NCBI GenBank assembly: GCA_902776035.1 | Contig: CACYOO010000004.1 | Span: 62,001-126,000, forward strand | Length of the DNA: 64,000 bases | From: an uncultured bacterium | GTDB taxonomy: Bacteria > Cyanobacteriota > Vampirovibrionia > Gastranaerophilales > Gastranaerophilaceae | Direction: 5' to 3' | Shown: piece by piece, positions 52,668 through 60,794 of the stretch | Layout of the letters: every line of letters starts with the position of its first letter | How positions within the stretch are numbered: position 1 is the stretch's first letter | Notes under the pieces: model-generated | The model's input: the letters and a program-made list of their open reading frames with translations, nothing else | Told to the model about the DNA's origin: nothing | The model's database searches: none | Program-made: the position numbers and the translations under genes

Positions 52668-53186
52668 TTATAAGTCTTCAGACTTATAAATATTGTATCC
52701 TTCGTAATTATAGCTGGCATCGATACAATTCATGTAAACATCTCTATTGTTTATATCAGAAGTTATGGCATTTCTTAATAATTCTTTGATTTCAATTGAT
52801 TTAATGGGACTTCTTTCCATTGCAAGCAAATAATCTTCTTTATCAACTCTGCTCCAATCTACAACCTTGCCGATTTCTTTTTTTAGAATTAAATCTAACC
52901 AAATCCTTGTACTTCTGCCGTTTCCCTCTCTGAAAGGATGTGCAACATTCATCTCTACATATTTTTCAATAATCTCATCAAAGTTTGATTGCGACATAGA
53001 ATCAATATGTTCTAATGATACTTTAAGATACATTACAGGAGCAAAACGAAAATTACCTTTTGCGATGTTTTCACTGCGTATTTCACCTGCAAAGGAGTAA
53101 ATATCTTCAAATAAGTATTTAAGAATTCTTGATAGTGTTTCAAATTTTCCAGCTTCAAGTTTATCTAAAAAGCCCGTTTCAAACAT
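52668..53186 (-). CDS. Fic domain protein, main part of a frameshifted gene
   Basis: A 172-residue frame containing the complete Fic catalytic motif HPFREGNGRSTR, preceded by the beta-hairpin flap region (GNFRFAPV) and YSFAGEIR. Fic proteins transfer AMP or other nucleotide moieties to target proteins. The ATG at 53186 has no ribosome site, while a well-initiated upstream frame (53272) encodes the expected N-terminus and would run into this one if a single A were added near 53186-53189. So this is either a recent frameshift mutant, a sequencing error, or a case of -1 ribosomal slippage. No separate antitoxin gene adjoins it. Confidence 0.8.
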   Translation of the reverse strand: MFETGFLDKLEAGKFETLSRILKYLFEDIYSFAGEIRSENIAKGNFRFAPVMYLKVSLEHIDSMSQSNFDEIIEKYVEMNVAHPFREGNGRSTRIWLDLILKKEIGKVVDWSRVDKEDYLLAMERSPIKSIEIKELLRNAITSDINNRDVYMNCIDASYNYEGYNIYKSEDL

Positions 53187-53272
53187 TTTGCAGCTTTAGT
53201 TTTATTAATACGTTCTTCTTCTCTTGCTAAATCAGCAGAATTTGTCAAACCTAACTTATTTTCTAAAACCAT
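53165..53272 (-). pseudogene. N-terminal fragment of the fic gene
   Basis: A 35-codon frame starting MVLENKLGLTNSADLAREEE at 53272 with AGAGG six bases upstream. That sequence is the usual start of this Fic subfamily. It ends KTKAAKCLKRAF-stop because the frame is lost in a run of four A; with five A it would continue directly into MFETGFLDKLEAG of the downstream Fic frame. Confidence 0.7.
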
Positions 53273-53304
53273 AAGTACCTCTTATTGTAATTTTGTACCT
53301 ATAG

Positions 53305-53330
53305 AAAAAGCCCGCAATGCGGACTTTTTT
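53305..53330 (-). terminator. Terminator of the tRNA-Asp gene
   Basis: AAAAAG-cCCGC-aat-GCGGa-CTTTTTT forms a hairpin with one internal mismatch. Read on the minus strand it ends in a T-run directly after the tRNA CCA end. Confidence 0.75.
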
Positions 53331-53332
53331 AA

Positions 53333-53410
53333 TGGCGGGGCCGAAGGGGCTCGAACCCTCGACCTTCTGCGTGACAGGCAGACGCTCTAACCAAACTGAG
53401 CTACGACCCC
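53333..53410 (-). tRNA. tRNA-Asp (anticodon GTC)
   Basis: The minus strand folds into a complete 78-base cloverleaf. Acceptor stem GGGGTCG pairs with CGGCCCC (one G-U), D arm GCTC/GAGC, anticodon stem TCTGC/GCAGA with loop CTGTCAC (GTC anticodon at 53373-53375), T arm GAGGG-TTCGAGC-CCCTT. G is the discriminator base, and CCA is encoded. Confidence 0.97.
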
Positions 53411-53470
53411 ACAAGGTTTTTTAATTGTATTATGATTATATGACAATCAAAATAAAATTGCAACATTTTT

Positions 53471-54112
53471 TTATTTAAAATTTTCATATAATGATTTTTC
53501 TTTTATTTTTGTTTTAAAGTCTATAACATCCAAGCCATTAAATTCAAATAGCTTTTTTGTATTGTCAGGATTATTTACATGCTCTTTCATCATTATTGCA
53601 CCGACAATTGCCTCTAATTGTCCCATTGGCATCATATTTGGCGGTATATCTTCTATTTTATATTCTATTTTGAGTGCATTTTGCAAAAATTTACAATCTG
53701 CTGGTGTTCGTTCCTTAAAATAAGAACTAAGATTTAACGATTGTCTTGTAATGTAAAGTTCATATCTATAAATATCTATACCAATTTCTTTTAGCTGCTT
53801 AAAATATTCACAACCTCTTGTTGAATATCTTTGTGTCCAATTATTTCTATTTAATATATGTGGATTTTCTTTAACCGGCTGATAAAGTTTAGATAGTACT
53901 CTCCACTTTCCTTCTAACATTGTATTATCCCATGGCAATGATACTGCAATATGTGAGTATTTTAGTGAGGAATAATTATCAAAAAAATATTGTATATCTT
54001 TCATGGAATATAGTTTATCTATTAGAATAATTTTTCCGAAGTTATCCATGACAGCAATACCCGTATCGGTTGTCGAGCATGATGCCATTGATAAACCTAT
54101 ATAATATTCCAT
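53471..54112 (-). CDS. DUF429-like predicted RNase H-fold nuclease
   Basis: A 213-residue protein. The opening IGLSMASCSTTDTGIAVMD followed by HIAVSLPWDN and, later, ERTPADCKFL and GQLEAIVGAIMM fits the DUF429 family, predicted to have an RNase H-like fold. The usual first acidic residue of the fold (IGxD) is not clear here, since the motif reads IGLSMA, so activity is doubtful. It starts one base after the motB stop and is probably co-transcribed with motAB. Confidence 0.6.
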   Translation of the reverse strand: MEYYIGLSMASCSTTDTGIAVMDNFGKIILIDKLYSMKDIQYFFDNYSSLKYSHIAVSLPWDNTMLEGKWRVLSKLYQPVKENPHILNRNNWTQRYSTRGCEYFKQLKEIGIDIYRYELYITRQSLNLSSYFKERTPADCKFLQNALKIEYKIEDIPPNMMPMGQLEAIVGAIMMKEHVNNPDNTKKLFEFNGLDVIDFKTKIKEKSLYENFK

Positions 54113-54113
54113 T

Positions 54114-55256
54114 TTATTTTCTACCTATCTCAAATTGTTTGTTTATATCTTTTTGAAGAATTTTTTGCATTTTTGCATCATTTAGCCAATTATCATCTTC
54201 GTTTTCATTTTTTAATTTTGATGCTTCTTCATATAATGTTTTATTTTGTATAGATAAAGAATTATCTTCGCTTGTTTCCGGTCGTGTAGATGAAGGTGTT
54301 TCTTTATTAATTTTCGAAGAATTTTTTATATTTTTTAATTCTTCATCCTCTGTTTTAGATTTTACCTGTTCATCTACTTTTTGTAAAGCAGGTGATGATT
54401 TTTTAATTTCTTCTATGGCTTTTTTTCTGTCATTTTGGAATTTTTGCTGAACTTTTTTGTCTTGTTTCATAGCAGTATTAGACGGATGTTCAAAATTTTT
54501 ATATTTGTTCTTTAATATAAGTATTTCAACACGTCTGTTTTTTGCTCTGCCTTGCTCTGTCGAATTATCTGCAACAGGTCTTGTATCAGCATAACCGACA
54601 GCTGAAAAAATATTTGGCATAAATTTAAATCTTGATGAAAGGTATCTTATAATTGAACTTGAACGTGCAGATGATAATTCCCAATTTGATGGATAAAGAT
54701 ATGTATTTATTGGTTGGTTGTCTGTATGTCCTTCAACTCTTATATAATGCAGGGCAAATTTTTCACTAATTGTTGCTCCAATATTATCCAATAATTTTGT
54801 TGCTTTTTCTGTTAATGCTGCAGAACCGCTGAAAAATACAAAATCATTCTTAAAGGTTATTACAAGTCCTTCGTTTGTGATTTTAGCTTCTACCCCTTCT
54901 AAATCTCCATTTTTAGTCATTTGTTCGATTTTTTCTTTTATTTCTTTGTATGCCTGTTCTTCATATTTTTGACTGACATATTCTAACATTAATGGGGCAA
55001 CAAATGAATCTGCTGATGTATTATCCAATATTGTTGTACCTTGATTATCAAATATTGATACCTGACCACTTATAAGACTTGGATTGTTAAAAGCTTTTTT
55101 CATTCCGTCTTCAAGTTTTGTATATTCGGAAAGATCAACTTGAGATAATGCATACAAAACTACAAAAGTAGCAAATAACAGCGTTACGAAGTCGCTGTAT
55201 GATACCATCCAGCGTTCCAGATTTTCATGTTCTTCAGGTTTCTTCTTTTTTGCCAT
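54114..55256 (-). CDS. motB: MotB-like stator protein with long C-terminal tail
   Basis: A 380-residue protein. A single membrane helix with the proton-binding Asp lies in MVSYSDFVTLLFATFVVLYA (about 18-38); an OmpA-like peptidoglycan-binding domain follows (about 130-245: VEGHTDNQPINTYLYPSNWE, GYADTRPVADN, NRRVEI). The last 125 residues form a charged, Lys/Glu/Ser-rich tail that exceeds the usual MotB length. With MotA it would form a proton-driven stator, for flagella or another machine; no flagellar genes are in the window. Confidence 0.88.
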   Translation of the reverse strand: MAKKKKPEEHENLERWMVSYSDFVTLLFATFVVLYALSQVDLSEYTKLEDGMKKAFNNPSLISGQVSIFDNQGTTILDNTSADSFVAPLMLEYVSQKYEEQAYKEIKEKIEQMTKNGDLEGVEAKITNEGLVITFKNDFVFFSGSAALTEKATKLLDNIGATISEKFALHYIRVEGHTDNQPINTYLYPSNWELSSARSSSIIRYLSSRFKFMPNIFSAVGYADTRPVADNSTEQGRAKNRRVEILILKNKYKNFEHPSNTAMKQDKKVQQKFQNDRKKAIEEIKKSSPALQKVDEQVKSKTEDEELKNIKNSSKINKETPSSTRPETSEDNSLSIQNKTLYEEASKLKNENEDDNWLNDAKMQKILQKDINKQFEIGRK

Positions 55257-55258
55257 AT

Positions 55259-56023
55259 TTATTCTTCTTTAGTTTCTTTTGTTTCAATAATATATGATCT
55301 TAATTTTCTTTCAATTAATGCAGGAGATTCACCTGCCTGGATTGCAAGAACTCCTTCTACCATTAATGTTTTTGCTAAAAACACTTTGCCATAATTTAAT
55401 TTTATACGAGTTCCAAGTGGCAGCATAATTAAGTTTGCAGAAAACAAACCGTAAACAGTAGCAACGAATGCAACTGCAATACCTGCTCCAAGTTTTGACG
55501 GATCTGATAAATTTTGCATAACCTGAATTAAACCCATAACGGCACCAATGATACCAAGTGTAGGAGAATAACCACCAAAGGATTCAAATACTTTAGCTGC
55601 AGTCATAACTTCTTCTTCCTGTTGACTTATTTGGTTTTCCATCATTGCCTGTACAAGTGTGGGATCTGCACCGTCTGATACTGCTTCTAAACCCATTTTT
55701 AATATGTAATCAGATGCATTTCTAGCTTCTTTTTCAAGTACAATTATACCCTCACGTCTTGCTTTTTGTGCATAAGCTCCTATTTCTGTAATCAATGCTT
55801 CTAAATCTGCAACAGGAGGTATAAATGCATCTTTTACTAAAGAAATAGCTTTTGCCAATACCTTAGGCGGAAAACTTAACATAACGGCTCCGGTTGTACC
55901 TCCGATTACAATCATTGCAGCAGTTAATTGAAGCAATTGTCCAATGTTTCCACCTTCTAATGCTTGTGCAATCAATATCATTGCTGCACCGAAAAATAAA
56001 CCTATTATTGCAAATATATCCAT
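55259..56023 (-). CDS. motA: MotA-like stator protein
   Basis: A 254-residue membrane protein with four hydrophobic segments (about 4-22, 29-50, 145-172, 183-203). It has the MotA/PomA conserved FESFGGYSPTLGIIGAVMGL and GLFSANLIMLPLGTR, plus the cytoplasmic charged loop (AYAQKARREGIIVLEKEAR). GGAG lies upstream of the ATG. The motB start follows by 2 bases, the usual stator gene pair. Confidence 0.9.
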   Translation of the reverse strand: MDIFAIIGLFFGAAMILIAQALEGGNIGQLLQLTAAMIVIGGTTGAVMLSFPPKVLAKAISLVKDAFIPPVADLEALITEIGAYAQKARREGIIVLEKEARNASDYILKMGLEAVSDGADPTLVQAMMENQISQQEEEVMTAAKVFESFGGYSPTLGIIGAVMGLIQVMQNLSDPSKLGAGIAVAFVATVYGLFSANLIMLPLGTRIKLNYGKVFLAKTLMVEGVLAIQAGESPALIERKLRSYIIETKETKEE

Positions 56024-56110
56024 GATTTACTCCAATTTTAGTTCTTCTCATATATTAAACTATATTTGAAGTAATATAAAATCATGCAAATAAATTATTT
56101 TAAAATTTTA

Positions 56111-56716
56111 CTATTTTGATAAAAGCTGCAGGGCTGCTCTTAAAAATTCTTCATTATTATCAGGGGTTAGCCCGTGTTCTAAAACGGTTTCTATTGCATT
56201 TGAAATTTCTTTTTCTTCATATCCTAATGAATCAAGTATTTGTTTTACATCTTCTGTTGCAACATTTTTGGTTACTAAACAATTATTATCTTTTTTCATA
56301 TTAAAGTTTAAAAACTTATCTTTTAATTCTAATATTATTTTTTGAGCTAATTTTGTACCTACACCCTTTGCTTTTGTTAATTCTTTGGTATTTTCATTTA
56401 TTACAAAATATATTAAATCACTTATATCAAATTCACTTAATAGTGTAAGTGCCATTTTAACACCAACTCCTGATACTGATGTTAAAACTTCAAAAATATC
56501 TCTTGCTTCATTCGATAAAAATCCGCATAAAGACATTGAATCTTCTCTGTGTATTAATACAGTATAAATTTTTATATTATCATTTAATTCTTTTTTACCA
56601 TAATCACTTGTCGTAACTTCAATTTTATATCCAATGCCATTAGCTTCTACTGTAAAAAAACATCCTTTTTGCTTTTGAGTTTTTGCTTCTAAAACTCCTT
56701 TTATATAATCAAACAT
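56111..56716 (-). CDS. ruvA: Holliday junction branch migration protein RuvA
   Basis: A 201-residue DNA-binding subunit of RuvAB. OB-fold start MFDYIKGVLEAK, then the helix-hairpin-helix regions (LTSVSGVGVKMALTLLSEF and LTKAKGVGTKLAQKIILELK) and the C-terminal RuvB-binding helices (VKQILDSLGYEEKEI). I start it at 56716, with GGAGA upstream; an in-frame start 117 bases earlier runs through the neighbouring terminator. ruvB and ruvC are not in the window. Confidence 0.93.
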   Translation of the reverse strand: MFDYIKGVLEAKTQKQKGCFFTVEANGIGYKIEVTTSDYGKKELNDNIKIYTVLIHREDSMSLCGFLSNEARDIFEVLTSVSGVGVKMALTLLSEFDISDLIYFVINENTKELTKAKGVGTKLAQKIILELKDKFLNFNMKKDNNCLVTKNVATEDVKQILDSLGYEEKEISNAIETVLEHGLTPDNNEEFLRAALQLLSK

Positions 56717-56753
56717 AAAAATTCTCCAATCTTCACATAATTTATTATTGCAT

Positions 56754-56788
56754 AAAAAAAACTGCTCGTGGTTAACGAGCAGTTTTTT
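56754..56788 (-). terminator. Rho-independent terminator after ycf23
   Basis: ACTGCTCG (56761-56768) pairs with CGAGCAGT (56776-56783), extended by A- and T-runs on either side. It lies between ycf23 and ruvA on the minus strand. Confidence 0.88.
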
Positions 56789-56810
56789 GTTAGAAACATA
56801 AAATTTTCTA

Positions 56811-57626
56811 TTAAACAAGAGAAACTGTTTCAATGTTTTGTGAATGTTTCATCCAAGAAGTCCACATAATACCGTTTCTGTTTGCAATTTCCATTAAGTT
56901 GCTGATTACAGCTCTCATAGAAAGTTCAGAATCTAATTTGTTGATGCAAGAACCGCAAGCAATAGCACTAGCACCTGCTGCAAATGCAAGTTGAGCTGTT
57001 GTTGTGTTGATATTTGAAGCTGTCATTATAGGCAATTCAATATTGTGAGATAATTCTATTGTGTTAGAAATTGTTAATTCAGCTCTGTTGAGTAAACCTC
57101 TGATACCTTCCATTTTAATGTCTTCAGATATATAACCTTCTGTTTGAATTAAATCAATGTGAAGATTTTCAAGTTCTCTAGCTAATGAAATTTGTTCAGA
57201 AATTTCTAATGAACCAGGAATTGTTACTGAGAATAAAACTTCTTCTCTGTTTTCAATTAATGATAATGTTTCTCTAACTAAATCTAAAACTCTTTCAGAT
57301 GTGATTGTTAAACCTTGTCTGTATAAAGAATCAAAGTTGCCTAATTCAATAGCACTTACGTGATATTTGTTTACTGCTGTAGCTAATTCCATAGGAAGAA
57401 TTGATGATGCAAATAATGTAATGTCTGAATTCATTTCAGAGATTAATTTTGTTGCCATAGATAAGATTTCTTCATTAGCTGATACATCAACTGCAGTTGC
57501 TTTTGATTGAATAGCTGATAATAATATCATTCTAACTCTTTCTATATCTAAATTGCTCATTCCTGCAATAACCTTTAATACTCTTCTTTCGTTCAATGCT
57601 TGTTGAAATAATTCAATGCTTCTCAT
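56811..57626 (-). CDS. Ycf23/DUF561 family TIM-barrel protein
   Basis: A 271-residue protein matching DUF561 (Ycf23), a TIM-barrel family known chiefly from cyanobacteria and plastids: LKVIAGMSNLDIERVRMI, TAVDVSANEEI, VSAIELGNFDSLYRQG, LFSVTIPGSLE, LIQTEGYISE and a C-terminal FAAGASAIACGSCINKL. The biochemical role is unknown. Its presence is one of the better phylogenetic signs that this genome is related to cyanobacteria. AAGGAAAGGAAA lies upstream. Single gene with its own terminator. Confidence 0.85.
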   Translation of the reverse strand: MRSIELFQQALNERRVLKVIAGMSNLDIERVRMILLSAIQSKATAVDVSANEEILSMATKLISEMNSDITLFASSILPMELATAVNKYHVSAIELGNFDSLYRQGLTITSERVLDLVRETLSLIENREEVLFSVTIPGSLEISEQISLARELENLHIDLIQTEGYISEDIKMEGIRGLLNRAELTISNTIELSHNIELPIMTASNINTTTAQLAFAAGASAIACGSCINKLDSELSMRAVISNLMEIANRNGIMWTSWMKHSQNIETVSLV

Positions 57627-57805
57627 TTTAAAAATTTCCTTTCCTTAATTTTATTACTACTTCAAACTTTATGTTTGATTACGCTCATATTCTAAAATAA
57701 ACTTTTTATTACTGCAAGAATTATACTGTAAAATTGTTACATTGGTAGTAGAAAATTTTTACAGCTTTACATATAATTACCGATAAATAGGAGCTTTCAG
57801 TAGTT

Positions 57806-58468
57806 ATGCTAAAAAATTTTATTGTTACGATATGTTTCGTTTTTGTTACAAACGTAGTAGTATTTGCTTATGATAGTGAAGAAATTATTTATATGAATGT
57901 ATATGAAAAAATAAATCCGTCAATCGTATCTATTGATGCGGAACTACCAATAGGTGTTTCAAGTGGAAGCGGTTGTATTATTGATAAAAATGGTTTAATT
58001 CTAACAAGTGCGCATGTTGTGGATAAAAGTTCTAAAATAGATGTAACACTGTATAATGGACATGTATATAAAGCAAATATTATATATTCTTCAAAAAAAG
58101 ATATAGCACTAATTAAAATTGTATCAAAAGAGCCGTTATCTATTATAACATTAGGAGATTCCGAAAAGTTAAAAGTCGGACAAAAAGTGCTTGCAATAGG
58201 TAATCCTTTCGGATTTAACGGAACATTGACACAAGGCATAATTTCTCGAATAGATTATGCAAAGGATAAAATTCAAACGGATGCATCTATTAATCCCGGT
58301 AATTCAGGCGGGCCATTAATAACAACAAATGGTGAAGTTATAGGAATTAATCAATCTATATACAACCCTGATAATAATATATCAAATATCGGAATTGGAT
58401 TTGCAATACCAATTAATACCGTAAAGAAAACGTTAAATAAGAAAAAGTCGTTGGTATATAAAAATTAG
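57806..58468 (+). CDS. HtrA-like trypsin-fold serine protease without PDZ domain
   Basis: A 220-residue protein with a signal peptide (about 1-21) and a chymotrypsin-fold protease domain with an intact triad: His in LTSAHVVD, Asp in KKDIALIKI, Ser in NPGNSGGPL. It ends after the protease domain, so the PDZ domain typical of DegP/HtrA is absent. It should act in the periplasm or at the surface. It converges on the pilin/S74 operon, overlapping its end by 4 bases, and could process those surface proteins; that link is only positional. Confidence 0.85.
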   Translation: MLKNFIVTICFVFVTNVVVFAYDSEEIIYMNVYEKINPSIVSIDAELPIGVSSGSGCIIDKNGLILTSAHVVDKSSKIDVTLYNGHVYKANIIYSSKKDIALIKIVSKEPLSIITLGDSEKLKVGQKVLAIGNPFGFNGTLTQGIISRIDYAKDKIQTDASINPGNSGGPLITTNGEVIGINQSIYNPDNNISNIGIGFAIPINTVKKTLNKKKSLVYKN

Positions 58469-60792
58469 TTTTCAAGTTTTTCAAGACGATTTTTAATAGC
58501 TTCATTCTCTGCTTTTATAGCTTTTGCTTGTTTTTCAAGAGTTTCTATTTTGGAAACCAATCCAAAATAGCCATTTATGAAAGTTTTAACCTTGATATCT
58601 AATTTTTGTATCTTAGTATCAAGTTCTTTTATTGCGTTAACAGCCGTATATAATATCCATGATCCGTCAAGTCGATAATAACCGTTTTCATCTCTTGATA
58701 CAGCTTCCGGAATTACAGATTTTACTTCTTGTGAAATATAACTAATCTGCGGAGTAGTTGTATCTCCTGTTTTCCAATTAAAGTTGTATACATTTAATTT
58801 TTCTAATTCTTTAAGAGAATACTTATAAGGAATAATATTTTCTTTTAATCTTCTATCTGAAAATACAAATGGTATCATTCTGGCATTCAATGAATATACA
58901 ACAGGTGCAAATAATGTTATTGAAGATGGATTTGAGCTGCTCATAGGACCGGGATTAAGTACTATTACCGATTTTCCATCAACAGGATTCCATAAGGGTG
59001 CCATTCCTGTAGTACAATGTGGTATACCTATAGTTCCGCTAAAATCTGTTTGTAGATTACCTGTATTATCAACACAACTTTTTTCTTCAGGAACAAATGG
59101 ATAATATGATGTATATAAAAGCTCTGATGGCAATGAATTTAGAGTATTATATTTTTCAGAATTATCAGAATTTGTATAAAAATGTATTGAATGTCCTGAT
59201 TTATTAGTTCTACCTGATACATAACTTCCAAATTTATCAGATAAAGATGTATTATTTTCAAATTGCGGTCCTATGCATACTTTACCCTTTCCTGTATGCT
59301 GGCATGCATCTTGTCCGATGCCCATTTCAAAAATTCCGTTTGAATTGTTTCCTGCATTTTTACCTATAAAAATACTCCCTTTAACTCCGTTTGCAGCTCC
59401 TGCGGTTGATGAAATTCCGGCTGATGTTCCTATTATAATGTTATCTGCTTTCTTATTATATGAGCCATATTTTCCTGCTTGATTTCCAATATAAATACCG
59501 CTTCCCTCATATAAACTGTTTGCAGAAAAAGGACCTATTGCAATTGTTCCGTAAAAAGCTCTTTGCGTTTGCGGACCACCATAAGTGTCATCGCTTTCTT
59601 TGTAACCTGCACTTTCCCAATCTACACCTGCTTGATGTCCTATTACTATATTTTGATAATTGGATGTATTATTTTTAGTATTTGCATAATATCCAATAAT
59701 TAAATTACCATATGCAACTTTTACATTATTACCATAACCGGCATAGCTGCCTATAGCTGTATTTAAAAACGATACTTTTGTATTTTCTACTGTAAGTGTA
59801 TTTGCATACTCTCCTATAGAAATATTAGAATAAGCTTTAGCTGTAATACTTGTACTTGTTGAAGATATTGGCTTATAATTTGTAAAGTAACCTATAGATA
59901 TATTATCACCGTTTGAATTGTCAGAATGTCCTGAATACATACCTATTGAAATATTACTTACTGAATTATTGCCATATCCGGCATAACTACCTATAGCTAT
60001 ATTGTTAGATGAATTTCCGCTAGCATTAGAACCGGCGTATGAACCGATTAAAACTGAATTGAAATTAGTTTTAGAATTATATGATGTGCAATATCCCATT
60101 TGAACGGTATCAACAAATTGTGTTTCTTCAGTTAAAGTTGGTTTTGAAATACCATAGCCGATAGAAATTGTTCTGTTTAAATTTAGAAGTTTGTCCCCTG
60201 ATGACTTATGAATACCATTTCCTATAATTATACCATCATGCATATTGGCACGAGCTTTATTTGAAAAAAACAGATTTTCGTTTCCAACTATTATTGAATT
60301 TTGTAATGTATTTGTTTGTTCATCTCCACTTCTGTATAAATTGCCATATCCCATAAGTATATTATGAGATTCATCCATTGCAATTCTTCTTCTTTTTGGC
60401 TCTGCACCATTATAAAAATCCATTTGACCTATTTTAGAAATATCGTTATTTTCTATACTATCAGCTGATGCAGGATTTCCTATAACCATAGCAGGATTAA
60501 AATATGTATTTCTGTTTGTATTAGGTTTTATATTTATTGCAACCATACCTGCATTACTTCCTGTTGCATAAGGAGATATATAATAAGCTCCGTCAGCAGA
60601 TTCAGCTTGTTTCCATAGTGGGGATATTGTAGGTGTGGCATCAAGTTGTTTTTTCTTTGTTTCTACATTCTTTATGTTTTTTGTTATGACCGGTGTAGAA
60701 ATTGCAGCAACAATACTCATTATGAGAATAACCATTGTCATCTCAGTTAATGTAAAAGCCATATATTTTTTTATGTTTAAGTATTGCTTCAT
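58465..60792 (-). CDS. Type IV pilin-like giant protein with S74 chaperone domain (A)
   Basis: A 775-residue protein. The N-terminus is a prepilin signal (KKYMAFTLTEMTMVILIM, cut expected before Phe with Glu at +5) and a hydrophobic helix. The centre (about 105-520) has many IGxYAGxxxN-type repeats (for example NIAIGSYAGYGNN), like trimeric beta-helix/YadA-head stalks. The C-terminus is a peptidase S74 intramolecular chaperone with SDRRLKENI (Ser645) and a coiled coil (about 710-775). In S74 proteins the Ser-Asp dyad drives self-cleavage after trimerisation. Last gene of a three-gene operon. Confidence 0.85.
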   Translation of the reverse strand: MKQYLNIKKYMAFTLTEMTMVILIMSIVAAISTPVITKNIKNVETKKKQLDATPTISPLWKQAESADGAYYISPYATGSNAGMVAINIKPNTNRNTYFNPAMVIGNPASADSIENNDISKIGQMDFYNGAEPKRRRIAMDESHNILMGYGNLYRSGDEQTNTLQNSIIVGNENLFFSNKARANMHDGIIIGNGIHKSSGDKLLNLNRTISIGYGISKPTLTEETQFVDTVQMGYCTSYNSKTNFNSVLIGSYAGSNASGNSSNNIAIGSYAGYGNNSVSNISIGMYSGHSDNSNGDNISIGYFTNYKPISSTSTSITAKAYSNISIGEYANTLTVENTKVSFLNTAIGSYAGYGNNVKVAYGNLIIGYYANTKNNTSNYQNIVIGHQAGVDWESAGYKESDDTYGGPQTQRAFYGTIAIGPFSANSLYEGSGIYIGNQAGKYGSYNKKADNIIIGTSAGISSTAGAANGVKGSIFIGKNAGNNSNGIFEMGIGQDACQHTGKGKVCIGPQFENNTSLSDKFGSYVSGRTNKSGHSIHFYTNSDNSEKYNTLNSLPSELLYTSYYPFVPEEKSCVDNTGNLQTDFSGTIGIPHCTTGMAPLWNPVDGKSVIVLNPGPMSSSNPSSITLFAPVVYSLNARMIPFVFSDRRLKENIIPYKYSLKELEKLNVYNFNWKTGDTTTPQISYISQEVKSVIPEAVSRDENGYYRLDGSWILYTAVNAIKELDTKIQKLDIKVKTFINGYFGLVSKIETLEKQAKAIKAENEAIKNRLEKLEN

Positions 60793-60794
60793 AT

